Positions 1-9,200 of a DNA stretch of 64,000 nt are shown here, in pieces. Source of the DNA: CANJBX01 sp035556735. Lineage in GTDB: Bacteria > Pseudomonadota > Alphaproteobacteria > Rhizobiales > Xanthobacteraceae. The stretch lies in the NCBI GenBank assembly GCA_035556735.1, contig DATMFF010000014.1:1-64000 (forward strand). Direction: 5' to 3'. The position numbers were made by a program, and so were the translations under genes. The notes under the pieces were generated by a model. It saw only the letters and a list, made by a program, of their open reading frames with translations, ran no database searches and was not told the DNA's origin. Numbering within the stretch: position 1 is the first letter of the stretch; the number at the start of each line of letters is the position of its first letter.

Positions 1-1296
1 CACCAGGTCGTTGATCGACAGGTAGGCCGAGTTGATCGTCTCCGAGTTCGCCGTCTGGATGCTGATCGAGGACGAACCGGTCTCGTTGAAGGTGATCTTG
101 AGCTTGTCGCCGCGCAGCAGGTTGACGCCGTTGAAGGCGGCATCGTCCGACAGCTTGTCGAGCTGGTCGCGCAGCTCGTTGAACTGGTCGGCGAGCTTGC
201 TGCGGACCGAGTTGCCGGCGATCGTGGTCGTGCCGCCCGAGCCGTCCACCTTGGCGGAGGTCGAGTTGTAGCCGGTGACGGTGAGCGACTGGGTCGACTG
301 GTTCTCGATGCGCAGCTTGCCGCTGTCGTTCGAGGCCCGGATCTTGCCGTCCAGCGAGGCCGTGTTGTTGATCGCGGCGACGAGCTGGTCAACCGTCTTG
401 GCGGTCGCGCCAGTGATGCTCGACGTATTCGACGCAGCCGTATCGAAGCCGAAGTTCGCCGTCGTCACGCTGTCCGACCCGGCAATCGTATTAATGCCGA
501 CCGAGGCGGAGCTCGCCGTCACGGTGTTTGCGGCGCCCGTCGCCGTGAACACGATCTTGTTCGACACAAAGCTGGCTTGAATGCCCGCGTTGGCCGCGGT
601 GAAGCCCGCGTTCAGCGTGTCGACCAGTTCGGTCGAGGTCACGGCGTCCGCATCCGCCACGGCGTTGGTCGCATCGGTCTGGCCGGCGACGGTGACGGTG
701 AGGTTCGTGTCGCTGGTCGCCTGAACGGAGACCGCGATATTGGCGCCGCCGTTGATGGTCAGGTTGAAGGTCAGCTGCGAGTTGGAGCCGCCGAAGTTGT
801 TGCCGTTGTTGAAGTCGATCGCCGAATAGTTCACGCCGGCGGTCAGCACGCCACGGGCATTGGTCAGGTCGACCGCGACCGGCGTGGTGCCGACCGAGCC
901 GCCCGAGAACGAGGCCTGCTGGCCGGCGACCGTCGTGGCCGCGCCCAGGGTGGTGCCGTCGATCTCATAGGACGCGGTCTGGAACGACTTGTCCTGGCGC
1001 GCCTGGTGCAGGGTCGACTGCATCGACTCCAGCGTCTTGGTGATCGCGTCGAGGCCGTTGTTGGCCGCTTCCAGGGTCTTCACGCCGTTCGACATCGAGT
1101 CGAGCAGTGCACCGAGGTCGCCGGCGCGCCGCTGCAGCGACGACGAGGTGAAGTAGTTGGTCGGATTGTCGAGCGCAGAGTTGACCTTCTTGCCGGTGGC
1201 AAGGCGGTTCTGCGTCGTCGCCATGAGTTTGGCGGTATTCTGGAGAGAAAGCAGGTTCTGCCGGACGCCCGCCGACAGCGTGATACCCGAAGCCAT
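1..1296 (-). CDS. Flagellin, C-terminus cut by window edge
   Basis: This encodes the filament subunit exported through the flagellar type III system. The first 432 residues are in the window and the frame is still open at base 1. The N-terminus (MASGITLSAGVRQNLLSLQ) and the following LATGKKVNSALDNP stretch are the conserved flagellin D0/D1 helices. Two interior segments (VDTLNAGF and TVDQLVAAINNTASLDGKI) look like flagellin_IN motifs of the variable outer domain. The ATG at 1296 is preceded by AGAAGGG, a good ribosome-binding site. It lies downstream of flgE-flgK-flgL on the same strand but is separated by 226 bases and probably has its own promoter. The conserved C-terminal flagellin helix lies outside the window. 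Confidence 0.93.
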   Translation of the reverse strand, partial: MASGITLSAGVRQNLLSLQNTAKLMATTQNRLATGKKVNSALDNPTNYFTSSSLQRRAGDLGALLDSMSNGVKTLEAANNGLDAITKTLESMQSTLHQARQDKSFQTASYEIDGTTLGAATTVAGQQASFSGGSVGTTPVAVDLTNARGVLTAGVNYSAIDFNNGNNFGGSNSQLTFNLTINGGANIAVSVQATSDTNLTVTVAGQTDATNAVADADAVTSTELVDTLNAGFTAANAGIQASFVSNKIVFTATGAANTVTASSASVGINTIAGSDSVTTANFGFDTAASNTSSITGATAKTVDQLVAAINNTASLDGKIRASNDSGKLRIENQSTQSLTVTGYNSTSAKVDGSGGTTTIAGNSVRSKLADQFNELRDQLDKLSDDAAFNGVNLLRGDKLKITFNETGSSSISIQTANSETINSAYLSINDLV

Positions 1297-1433
1297 GAGT
1301 GAACCCTTCTGGTCGCTCGCCATGCCGACGGTGCCCTCCTGGCCCCGCCCAACTGGCACTCCCGGCGCCGAACGGGTCGGTCGCCGCATGGCGTCATCTC
1401 ACGGCGGCTTGTAACGCCCCGTAAAAAGTCATG

Positions 1434-1449
1434 GTTAATCAATATCTAA
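1434..1449. promoter_or_regulatory. CtrA-like box upstream of flagellin
   Basis: Read on the minus strand this is TTAG-N7-TTAAC, one mismatch from the CtrA consensus TTAA-N7-TTAAC. It sits in the only AT-rich part of the flgL-flagellin gap, about 140 bases before the flagellin start. CtrA controls flagellar genes in many alphaproteobacteria, so a regulatory role is plausible but inferred. The rest of the gap (1297-1522) holds a GC hairpin at 1467-1481 (CGGCCC-GGC-GGGCCG) just after flgL without a clear T-run, and no recognisable sigma-54 site. Confidence 0.4.
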
Positions 1450-1522
1450 TTCGATTCAGATGCCGGCGGCCCGGCGGGCCGTCGTGCGGGCTGCCGGGCG
1501 GCGCGCGCCGGCGCGGCCAAAA

Positions 1523-3673
1523 TCAGCGCAAGTAATTGACGAGACTGACCTGCGAGAGCATGGCGGTGACCTGCATCGAGGCCTGCAACCGGGTCTGCAC
1601 GGCCAGCAGCTCCGCTCCGGCCTGCTCGGTGGAAACCCCTGCAACCGTCTCCAGCATTCCGGACAAGGCCGAACTCGCCTGCTGATGGCGGTCGCTCGCC
1701 GCCTTCATCACCGTCTGGGCGTTGGCGACCTCGGCCTGGATGTCCGAGATGCGCTGCGTGCCCTGCGGCGCGGAGAGGTTGGCGCCGACGCGCTGGGCCA
1801 TCTCCTGGTAGCGCGCGATCGCGTTCGGATCGCTGGGCGAGAACGTCATCGAGGCGAAGACCGCGACGCTGGCGACCGCCGTGCGGACGGCCTGCTCGTT
1901 GGCGCGCATGCCGTAGTTGATCGTGATCGAGGTGTCGACGCGCGCATAGGCGGTGCTGCGCGCCGAGGCGGCGCCGGCCTCGCCCTTGTACCAGAACAGC
2001 GTGTCGGCGCTGGTGCCGGCGACGAGCGCGGTCGCCGTGTCGAACGGCGGACCGGCGACGCGCAGCGGCGGATTGGCATCGTCGATGTTGAAGAAGTTGT
2101 TGGCCGCCTGCATGGCGGAGGCGGCCGTCAGCGACGTGTCGGCGAGCTTGGCGACCGCGGTGTTGAGCGCGCCGCGGAAGTTCGCCGCGGTGACGTCGGC
2201 CGTCGCGCCGATGGTGAACTCGCCAGCGCCAGGGGGCGACGCCGTGGTGGCCGTCAACGTGAAGGAATCGACGGTGCCGTCGGGCAGGGTGAACGAGAAG
2301 CTGATCTGCTGGCCCGCCGCCGGATTGGCGCCGAAGTTGACGCCGTAGCTCGCCGGCGGCCCGCCGGTGGTCACCGTCGCGCCGGCGAGGTTCGAGTTGT
2401 ACGACAGCAGCTTCATGCCAAACGGATGACCGGCCGCGTCCTCGGCGAGGGTGACCATGTTCGTGGGCGCCGCCGTGGTGGTCGCAAGGCCGAAGGCGGC
2501 CGCATTGGCGGTGCCCGTGACCGCGATGCTGTCGGAGATGCCGGTCGCGGTGATGCTGATGTCGCCGGTGGCGAGGTTCACGCCCGCCGCGGAGGCGCCG
2601 CCGCCGACCAGCGTCGCAAGCTGCGCGTTGAGCTCGGCCAGGGTCGAGACCTGCGGCGGCACGGCCGCCTCGTTGGTGCCGAAGGTCACGGTCAGCGGCG
2701 GATTGGCCCCGATCGTGAACGTCAGCGTGTCGCCGGGCGTGACCGCGCCCTGCGTGATCAGGTTGGTCGGATCGTGCGTCGTCGCCGCCAGACCGAACTC
2801 GGCGAGCAGGGTGCTGCCGGCGCCGATGGTGAACGACGCGTCGTCGTCGTTGGCGGTCAGCACCAGGCCGCCGGTGCCGGGATCGAGGGCGGCGGTCACG
2901 CCGGTCGCGGCCACCACTGCCGGCGCGTTGATCGCGGCGAGCACGGCGGCGCCATTGTCGCCCGGGTTGATCGTCACGGACGTGCCGTTGATGACGAGCG
3001 TGCCGCCGCCGGGCGAGGCATAGGGGGCGCTGAGATCCTGAGTGCCCGTGACCGTGGCCGGCGCATCCGGCAGGATGGCGGCGCCGGTGCCGGCGAGCGT
3101 CGCCGGTCCGGTGACGATCGGCGGCAGGGTCAGGCGGCCGAGCCCGCTGGTGCCGAGATCGGCGAGCTTGCGCTCGGCGATGATCTGCTTGAGGCCGGCG
3201 ACCGGCCCGACGCCGCCCAGGATGCGGTCGATGTTCTCCACCGGCATGACGTCCGGGCTCTTGCCGGAGAACAGGTACTGGTCGCCGACACGTGCGTTGA
3301 GCGAGCCGAGGATCTGGTCGAGCTGGCCGTAGGCCGTCTGCTGGTCGTTGGTCTGGCCGGTTGTGCCGAAGGTGAAGGTCGGCGTCGCCGTGAGGCGCTT
3401 GACCTCGTGCGCGCCGTCGTCGATCTGCGTGAGCACGCTCTGCGCGATCTCCAGGCGCGTGCCGACGATGGTCGCGGTCTGCTTGAAGCTGTCGATGGCG
3501 GCGACCTGCCCGCGCAGCGCCATCGACAGGCCGCGGTCGAGGCCGAGGCCGGCGTAGGAGCTCGACCGCTCGCCGGTGCCGAGCTGGCGATAGAGATCCT
3601 CGAGCTGGCGGCGCATCGCCACCATCGACTGGATCTGCATGCCGGTCCTGCCTGCGATACCCGATACGCTCAT
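1523..3673 (-). CDS. flgL: Flagellar hook-filament junction protein FlgL
   Basis: FlgL (HAP3) joins the hook to the filament. The 716-residue product starts with the flagellin-like helix MSVSGIAGRTGMQIQSMVAMRR and ends with the conserved C-terminal helix (AVQTRLQASMQVTAMLSQVSLVNYLR region), both typical of FlgL. It is about twice the length of the enterobacterial protein (roughly 320 residues). The extra length is an inserted region, about residues 190-560, containing flagellin_IN-like repeats. Part of this insert (about 192-409) resembles a segment of FlgE in this locus. The ATG at 3673 is 2 bases after the flgK stop, so the two are translationally coupled in one operon. Confidence 0.93.
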   Translation of the reverse strand: MSVSGIAGRTGMQIQSMVAMRRQLEDLYRQLGTGERSSSYAGLGLDRGLSMALRGQVAAIDSFKQTATIVGTRLEIAQSVLTQIDDGAHEVKRLTATPTFTFGTTGQTNDQQTAYGQLDQILGSLNARVGDQYLFSGKSPDVMPVENIDRILGGVGPVAGLKQIIAERKLADLGTSGLGRLTLPPIVTGPATLAGTGAAILPDAPATVTGTQDLSAPYASPGGGTLVINGTSVTINPGDNGAAVLAAINAPAVVAATGVTAALDPGTGGLVLTANDDDASFTIGAGSTLLAEFGLAATTHDPTNLITQGAVTPGDTLTFTIGANPPLTVTFGTNEAAVPPQVSTLAELNAQLATLVGGGASAAGVNLATGDISITATGISDSIAVTGTANAAAFGLATTTAAPTNMVTLAEDAAGHPFGMKLLSYNSNLAGATVTTGGPPASYGVNFGANPAAGQQISFSFTLPDGTVDSFTLTATTASPPGAGEFTIGATADVTAANFRGALNTAVAKLADTSLTAASAMQAANNFFNIDDANPPLRVAGPPFDTATALVAGTSADTLFWYKGEAGAASARSTAYARVDTSITINYGMRANEQAVRTAVASVAVFASMTFSPSDPNAIARYQEMAQRVGANLSAPQGTQRISDIQAEVANAQTVMKAASDRHQQASSALSGMLETVAGVSTEQAGAELLAVQTRLQASMQVTAMLSQVSLVNYLR

Positions 3674-3675
3674 GG

Positions 3676-5538
3676 CTAAACCCTCAACAGCGAGTCGATC
3701 ACTTCCTTGATCGTGGTGAGAACGCGCGCGTTGGCTGAATAGGCGGTCTGCAGCGTGATCAGGTTGGCCATCTCGCGGTCGATGTTCACGCCCGACGTCT
3801 CGTCGAACCGCTGCTGCAGCGAGTCGACGACGAGCTTCTGGCCGTCGCTCAGGTTCTTCGCCGCGGAGGCCGCATCGCCTTGCGCGCTCATGACCTGGCG
3901 CAGATAGATCGGCAGCGGCGCGCCGAACGGGCTGGAGGCGCTGCCGAAGCCCGTCTCCGGCGTGAAGTCCTGCGGGGTCGCGGTGAGCTGCTGATAGAGG
4001 AAGTTCGGCCGCGTGTAGTCGCCGCTCGGCGTCGAGGCGGAGAACGTCACGAGGTTGGAGGCGTCCGCCACGAGCTGCGGGTTCACGCTGATGCGGTTGG
4101 CGAAGCCGACGATCTGCCGGCCGCTGCCGCTGATCGCGCCGCTGAAGATGGTGCCGCCGTCGGTGAAGAAGGGCAGCTCGCTGGAGCCGCCGAGCATCCC
4201 GGTCATCGTGACGGTCGTCGAGGCGCCGGTCAGGTCGACGGTGTTGGCGCCGCCGTCGTCGAGGATGCGCAGGGTCGTGCCGGACGGATTGGAGAACTGA
4301 ATGCGGCCGCCGAAGGCGGCGTTCATCTGGCTGATGGCCGAGGCAAGGCCGCCCGACCAGTCGATGCCGATCACCCGGTCGCTGGGATTGGTCGTCGTCG
4401 TGTCCGGCAGCGGCAGCGCGGACGGATCGTCGACGCGCACGAACGTGACGTTGCGCGTCGTCGCCGTCGCCGTGTCCACATAGGACATGGTGACCGTGTT
4501 GCCGCTGAGCAGACCGCTCACGTCGAGATCGTAGCCGGCCTGCGCGCCCGAGGTCACCGCCGTGCCGGGCGTGGTCTTGTCGGACAGCGCGCGCGACATG
4601 GCGGCGGCGAATTCGTCGAGCTGCGCCTGCGCCTGCACCAGGACCTTGTCGCGCATCTCGATATAGGCGGCGATCTTGCCGGAGCGGATGCCCTTCTCGG
4701 CGATGAGGTCGGTTCCGGCCGCGCTGTTGATCACGAGGCTGACGGTGCCGAGCTTGCTCTTGCTGCGATCCGGGTCCCACTGCGTGTCGGCGGTGATCGT
4801 GCCCTGCGCGTCGAACCTCAGCTTGGCGGGCGCCGCGCCGACGAGTTGCAGCCCGGAGCTCGTGAAGATCGAGACCGAGCGGTCGTTGCCCTGCGTGACA
4901 CGAATATCCATGAGCTGCGCGAGCTGGTCGATGTACATGTCGCGCTGATCGAGCAGATGGGCGGTCGAGGCATCGTCGGCGGCGGTCGCGCCCAGCTCCT
5001 TGTTGATCTGCGCGATGCGCTCGAGCGCGTCGTTGGCACTGCGGACCGCATCGGCGATACCGAGCTCGGCGTCGGCGCGCAGCGCCTGGATCTGGTCGGC
5101 GGTGCCGTTGATCTGCTGCGCCAGCGCCTGCGCGGCCCCGATCACGCCCGCCCGCGCCGAGTAGTCGGATGGATTGGCGCTCAGCGCCTGCACTGCGCTC
5201 GTGAAGTCGTTGTAGAGGTTCTCGAGCGAGCTCTCCGAGCCCGGCGTGCCGTAGATGTCCTGCAGGCGCTCGTAGAACTGCGCCATCATGCTGGTGTAGG
5301 AGGCCCCCGTCGACTCGTTGCGGAGTTGGCGCTGCAGGTAGGTGTCGAGCTCGCGGTTGATGCCGAGGACCTGGACGCCGACCGCCGCGCCGTTGCCGGC
5401 GGTCGACTGGTTGTTGAGCGTCTTGCGGATGTAACCGGGCGTGTCCGCATTGGCCACGTTTCCGGCGACGAGCGAGAGCCCGGACTGCGTGACCCGCATG
5501 CCCGTCGCGGCGATGCCCAGCGCCTGGGAGAGTCCCAT
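3676..5538 (-). CDS. flgK: Flagellar hook-associated protein FlgK
   Basis: FlgK (HAP1) caps the hook and connects to FlgL. The 620-residue protein has the rod/hook N-terminal motif (MGLSQALGIAATGMRVTQSG, then NVANADTPGYIRK) and the matching C-terminal helix (LQTAYSANARVLTTIKEVIDSLL) that form the D0 coiled domain. Between them are the expected FlgK blocks, for example LLDQRDMYIDQLAQL near residues 190-205. Length is normal for an alphaproteobacterial FlgK. It lies 33 bases downstream of flgE and 2 bases upstream of flgL, so the order flgE-flgK-flgL matches a hook-completion operon. Confidence 0.95.
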   Translation of the reverse strand: MGLSQALGIAATGMRVTQSGLSLVAGNVANADTPGYIRKTLNNQSTAGNGAAVGVQVLGINRELDTYLQRQLRNESTGASYTSMMAQFYERLQDIYGTPGSESSLENLYNDFTSAVQALSANPSDYSARAGVIGAAQALAQQINGTADQIQALRADAELGIADAVRSANDALERIAQINKELGATAADDASTAHLLDQRDMYIDQLAQLMDIRVTQGNDRSVSIFTSSGLQLVGAAPAKLRFDAQGTITADTQWDPDRSKSKLGTVSLVINSAAGTDLIAEKGIRSGKIAAYIEMRDKVLVQAQAQLDEFAAAMSRALSDKTTPGTAVTSGAQAGYDLDVSGLLSGNTVTMSYVDTATATTRNVTFVRVDDPSALPLPDTTTTNPSDRVIGIDWSGGLASAISQMNAAFGGRIQFSNPSGTTLRILDDGGANTVDLTGASTTVTMTGMLGGSSELPFFTDGGTIFSGAISGSGRQIVGFANRISVNPQLVADASNLVTFSASTPSGDYTRPNFLYQQLTATPQDFTPETGFGSASSPFGAPLPIYLRQVMSAQGDAASAAKNLSDGQKLVVDSLQQRFDETSGVNIDREMANLITLQTAYSANARVLTTIKEVIDSLLRV

Positions 5539-5571
5539 GTGCGGTCCTCGATGTTACTCGTGACGCATCGC

Positions 5572-7869
5572 CTATCTCAGCGTGTTCAAGAGGTCCTGCG
5601 CCATCTGGTTCGTCGTCGAGATCACGCGGGTGTTGGCCGAATAGGCCTGCTGCGTCACGATCAGCTTCGTGAACTCGTCGGCGATGTCGGTGTTGGACCC
5701 CTCGAGCGAGCTGCCGATGATCTTGCCCGACGCGTTGTAGGTGGGAACGCCGGATTCGTCGGTGGCCTCGAATGCGCCGCCGTCGATGCGTTTGAGGAAG
5801 TTGGCGCCGCTGAAGTTCGCCAGCGTGATCTGCGCGCGGTCGATGGTGCGGCCGTTCGAATAGGAGCCGACGACGCGGCCCTTGTCGTTGACGGTGATCG
5901 ACTGCAAGGAGCCTGCCGCGAACCCGTTCTGCGTCAGCTCGTTGACCTGCGCGCCGCCGTTGGGATCGGCGAACTCGGTCAGTCCGCCGGATCCGAACTT
6001 CACCGTCAGGTCGCCGAGCGACACGCCGTCGACGGTGACGTTCGGGAGAATCAGGCTCGCGACCACGGGATTCATCTGGCCGTTCGGATCGAACGTGAAG
6101 TTCGTGCCGACGTTGCGCCAGGCCGGCTGGTTGCCGGTGGCGTCGGAGTCGATCTGGTAGAACATGTTCCAGGTGTCGGTGCCGCCGACGGTGGTGCTGT
6201 CGGTCTTGGCCCAGCGGATCTGGATGTTCACCGGCGAGCCGGAGATGTCGTAGGCGGTGATCGCGCCGCCGCCGACCGAGTCGGCGATAAAGGCGGTGAG
6301 GTCGTTCGCGACCACGACCTGGTTGGAGGCGATCGCCGAGGTCGTGTGCATGCCGAACACCAGCGGCGTCGCGGTGCCGGTCACGCTGATGTTGTTGCTG
6401 CCGGAGGCGATGATCGAGATGTTGCCGTTGGTGATCGAGGCGGTGCCGGCGCCGGGATTGAGGGTGCCAAGCGCCGCGCTCAGCTCGGCGATCGTCGAGA
6501 CCTGGCCGACGCCGGTGCCGAACGTGATCGGAACCGAGCTGGCGCCGACGGTGATCGTCATGGTCTGCCCCGAGGCGACCGCGTTCTGCGTGATCAGGTT
6601 CGTCGGGTTGGTGGTGCCGACGCCGATGCCGAGCTCGGTGAACAGCGAGGTCGCCGAGCCCGAAACGGCCAGCGCGGAGTCGGCGTCGGTGCTGGTGAAT
6701 CGCAGCCGCTGGCCGTTGAGCGTGACCGACTGCAGCCCGCCGGCGGGCACGCCGATGGTGCGGTTCGTCGACGAGAAGCCGAGCGAGTCGAGCACCGCCG
6801 AGCTGCCGGCGAGTTGCACCAGGTCGCCGTTGGCGGAGGTGAGCACGAGCTGGCCGTTGACGACGTTCGCGGTGATGCCGTCGTCGCCGCCGGCGGCGGC
6901 GTCGAGCGCGGTGTTGATGGCGATCGCGGCAGACGCCGCGGTGTCGGTGGCGATGATGTTGACGTTCACCGGCAGGCCGCCGTTGAGGCCGGGGGCGCTG
7001 AAGGTGATCGCGCCGGCCTGGCCGGTCTGGCCCGCGGCCGGAAAGCCGCTGACGCCCGCGATCGATTCATTGAAGGCGTCCAGCACCTGCGCCGGCGTCA
7101 TGCCGACCTCCAGCGAGAAGCTGCGGCCGTTGATGGTGACGATGCCGCCCTGCGTCAGGGCCGCCGGCAGGTCGGCCGTTCCGTTCAGCACGGCGGCTGC
7201 GTCGGGCAGCAGCGTCGAGCCGGTGCCGAGGATGCGCGCGGACTGCGGCGGGATCGCCGTCGGGTTCGCGATGTAATTGATCGGATTGAGCAGCTCCGAG
7301 CCCGCGACGTCCACGTCGTGCCGCTGCGTGAGCGGGTAGCGCGCGAGGTTGGCGCGATAGGTCAGCTCGGTGGTCGCCTGCGCCGGCAGGAAGTCGTTCT
7401 GGAATTGCAGAAGCTGCGGCACGCTGCCCGAGAGGTTGCCCGTCGTCGGGTCGATCGGGATACCCATCAGATAATAGCCCGCGGCATTGACGAGGTAGCC
7501 GTCCTTGTTGGGCGTGAAGTCGCCGCGCCGGGTGTAAAGGTCGGTGCCGTCGAACACCGGCCGGTTGTCGACGAAGCTCTGCGGCTTCTGCACGACGAAG
7601 AAGCCCGAGCCGTTGATCGCGAGGAACGTGCCGGTCGAGGCCGACTGGATATCGCCCTGCACGGTGTTGGTCGATCGCGAGGTGGCGACCACGCTGCCCG
7701 CCTTCTGCCGGCTGGGCAGGTCTTCGGGGATGAGGTCCTCGAACGAGGTGTCGATGCGCTTGAAGCCGATCGTCTGCGAGTTGGCGATGTTCCCCGAGAC
7801 GTTCTCAAGCGCATAGGACTGCGCCCGCAGGCCGGTAACCGAGGTGGTGAGCGCTCCGAAGAGACCCAT
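5572..7869 (-). CDS. flgE: Flagellar hook protein FlgE
   Basis: FlgE polymerises into the hook. The N-terminus (MGLFGALTTSVTGLRAQSYA, then NVSGNIANSQTIGFKRIDTSFEDL) and C-terminus (FTKLIVTQQAYSANTRVISTTNQMAQDLLNTLR region) are the conserved hook D0 segments. The product is 765 residues, almost double the 400-residue enterobacterial FlgE. The surplus is a long repeat-like insertion, about residues 215-523, with flagellin_IN-like units and similarity to FlgL in the same operon. I chose the ATG at 7869 because it begins the conserved motif and follows a GGAG site. A sigma-54 promoter lies about 60 bases upstream, making this the first gene of the operon. Confidence 0.95.
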   Translation of the reverse strand: MGLFGALTTSVTGLRAQSYALENVSGNIANSQTIGFKRIDTSFEDLIPEDLPSRQKAGSVVATSRSTNTVQGDIQSASTGTFLAINGSGFFVVQKPQSFVDNRPVFDGTDLYTRRGDFTPNKDGYLVNAAGYYLMGIPIDPTTGNLSGSVPQLLQFQNDFLPAQATTELTYRANLARYPLTQRHDVDVAGSELLNPINYIANPTAIPPQSARILGTGSTLLPDAAAVLNGTADLPAALTQGGIVTINGRSFSLEVGMTPAQVLDAFNESIAGVSGFPAAGQTGQAGAITFSAPGLNGGLPVNVNIIATDTAASAAIAINTALDAAAGGDDGITANVVNGQLVLTSANGDLVQLAGSSAVLDSLGFSSTNRTIGVPAGGLQSVTLNGQRLRFTSTDADSALAVSGSATSLFTELGIGVGTTNPTNLITQNAVASGQTMTITVGASSVPITFGTGVGQVSTIAELSAALGTLNPGAGTASITNGNISIIASGSNNISVTGTATPLVFGMHTTSAIASNQVVVANDLTAFIADSVGGGAITAYDISGSPVNIQIRWAKTDSTTVGGTDTWNMFYQIDSDATGNQPAWRNVGTNFTFDPNGQMNPVVASLILPNVTVDGVSLGDLTVKFGSGGLTEFADPNGGAQVNELTQNGFAAGSLQSITVNDKGRVVGSYSNGRTIDRAQITLANFSGANFLKRIDGGAFEATDESGVPTYNASGKIIGSSLEGSNTDIADEFTKLIVTQQAYSANTRVISTTNQMAQDLLNTLR

Positions 7870-7929
7870 GATCTTATCTCCGCGATCTGTGGCGGCCGAA
7901 CACACGACGCCTGCCGCCGCGAGAGGATC

Positions 7930-7945
7930 AGCAATCGGCGTGCCA
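7930..7945 (-). promoter_or_regulatory. Sigma-54 (RpoN) promoter for flgE operon
   Basis: The minus strand reads TGGCACG-CCGA-TTGCT, an exact match to the -24/-12 consensus TGGCACG-N4-TTGCW. The expected start of transcription is near 7919, giving a leader of about 50 bases to the flgE ATG. Hook and junction genes are sigma-54 dependent in several alphaproteobacterial flagellar hierarchies, usually with the activator FlbD. I see no certain activator site. The remainder of the 7870-8156 gap separates flgE from the divergent MoxR gene and shows nothing else I can name. Confidence 0.8.
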
Positions 7946-8156
7946 GCGGCTTTCTGATGGAATATCAATCGGTTGTCGGCGCGGAACCGCGCGCCGCACC
8001 CGGCAATCGCGTCCGCCTGCGGCAAAACTTGCCGCCCGTCCGCAGGCCGGCCCGGCAAAGGCCGCATGGCCGGAGGCGCGGCGGCGCGCGCGTCCTTGCA
8101 TGTCGGATGCAAGCGTCCGTAAGGTCGCGACAGCTCACCTCGATTTGGAAAGAACC

Positions 8157-9002
<846 letters not shown>

Positions 9003-9024
9003 CGGGCCTTCACTCGCACAGACC

Positions 9025-9135
9025 GTAGGGTGGGCATCGCGCAGCGATGCCCACCCGCAACCCTGCCTGCTGTTCCATACGCGAAATACCCGCGCTCAAC
9101 CGCGTGGGCATCGGCAAGGCCGATGCCCACCCTAC
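9025..9135. repeat. REP-like doublet of inverted palindromes
   Basis: Two hairpins lie in the gap after the MoxR gene. The first, 9028-9056, is a perfect 13-bp stem with a GCA loop (arm GGGTGGGCATCGC). The second, 9104-9130, is a perfect 12-bp stem with loop AAG (arm GTGGGCATCGGC). The outer 15 bases (9025-9039 and 9121-9135) are also exact inverted repeats of each other, so the whole unit can form one large cruciform. This is the layout of a BIME/REP doublet, which is likely multi-copy in the genome. It may also end transcription from both sides. Confidence 0.75.
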
Positions 9136-9200
9136 CGGCTGTCATGCCCCGCGCAAACGCGGCTTTGCAGAAGAGCGTAGCGGCGTGGTGCGTCGTTCGC

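Noticed and set aside
577..1302. Plus-strand Arg/Gly/Val frames opposite the flagellar genes
   Set aside because: They are complements of flagellin, flgL, flgK and flgE, with no domain, ribosome-binding site or sensible composition.
1297..1522. A second sigma-54 promoter before flagellin
   Set aside because: No TGGCAC...TTGC pair on the minus strand in this gap.
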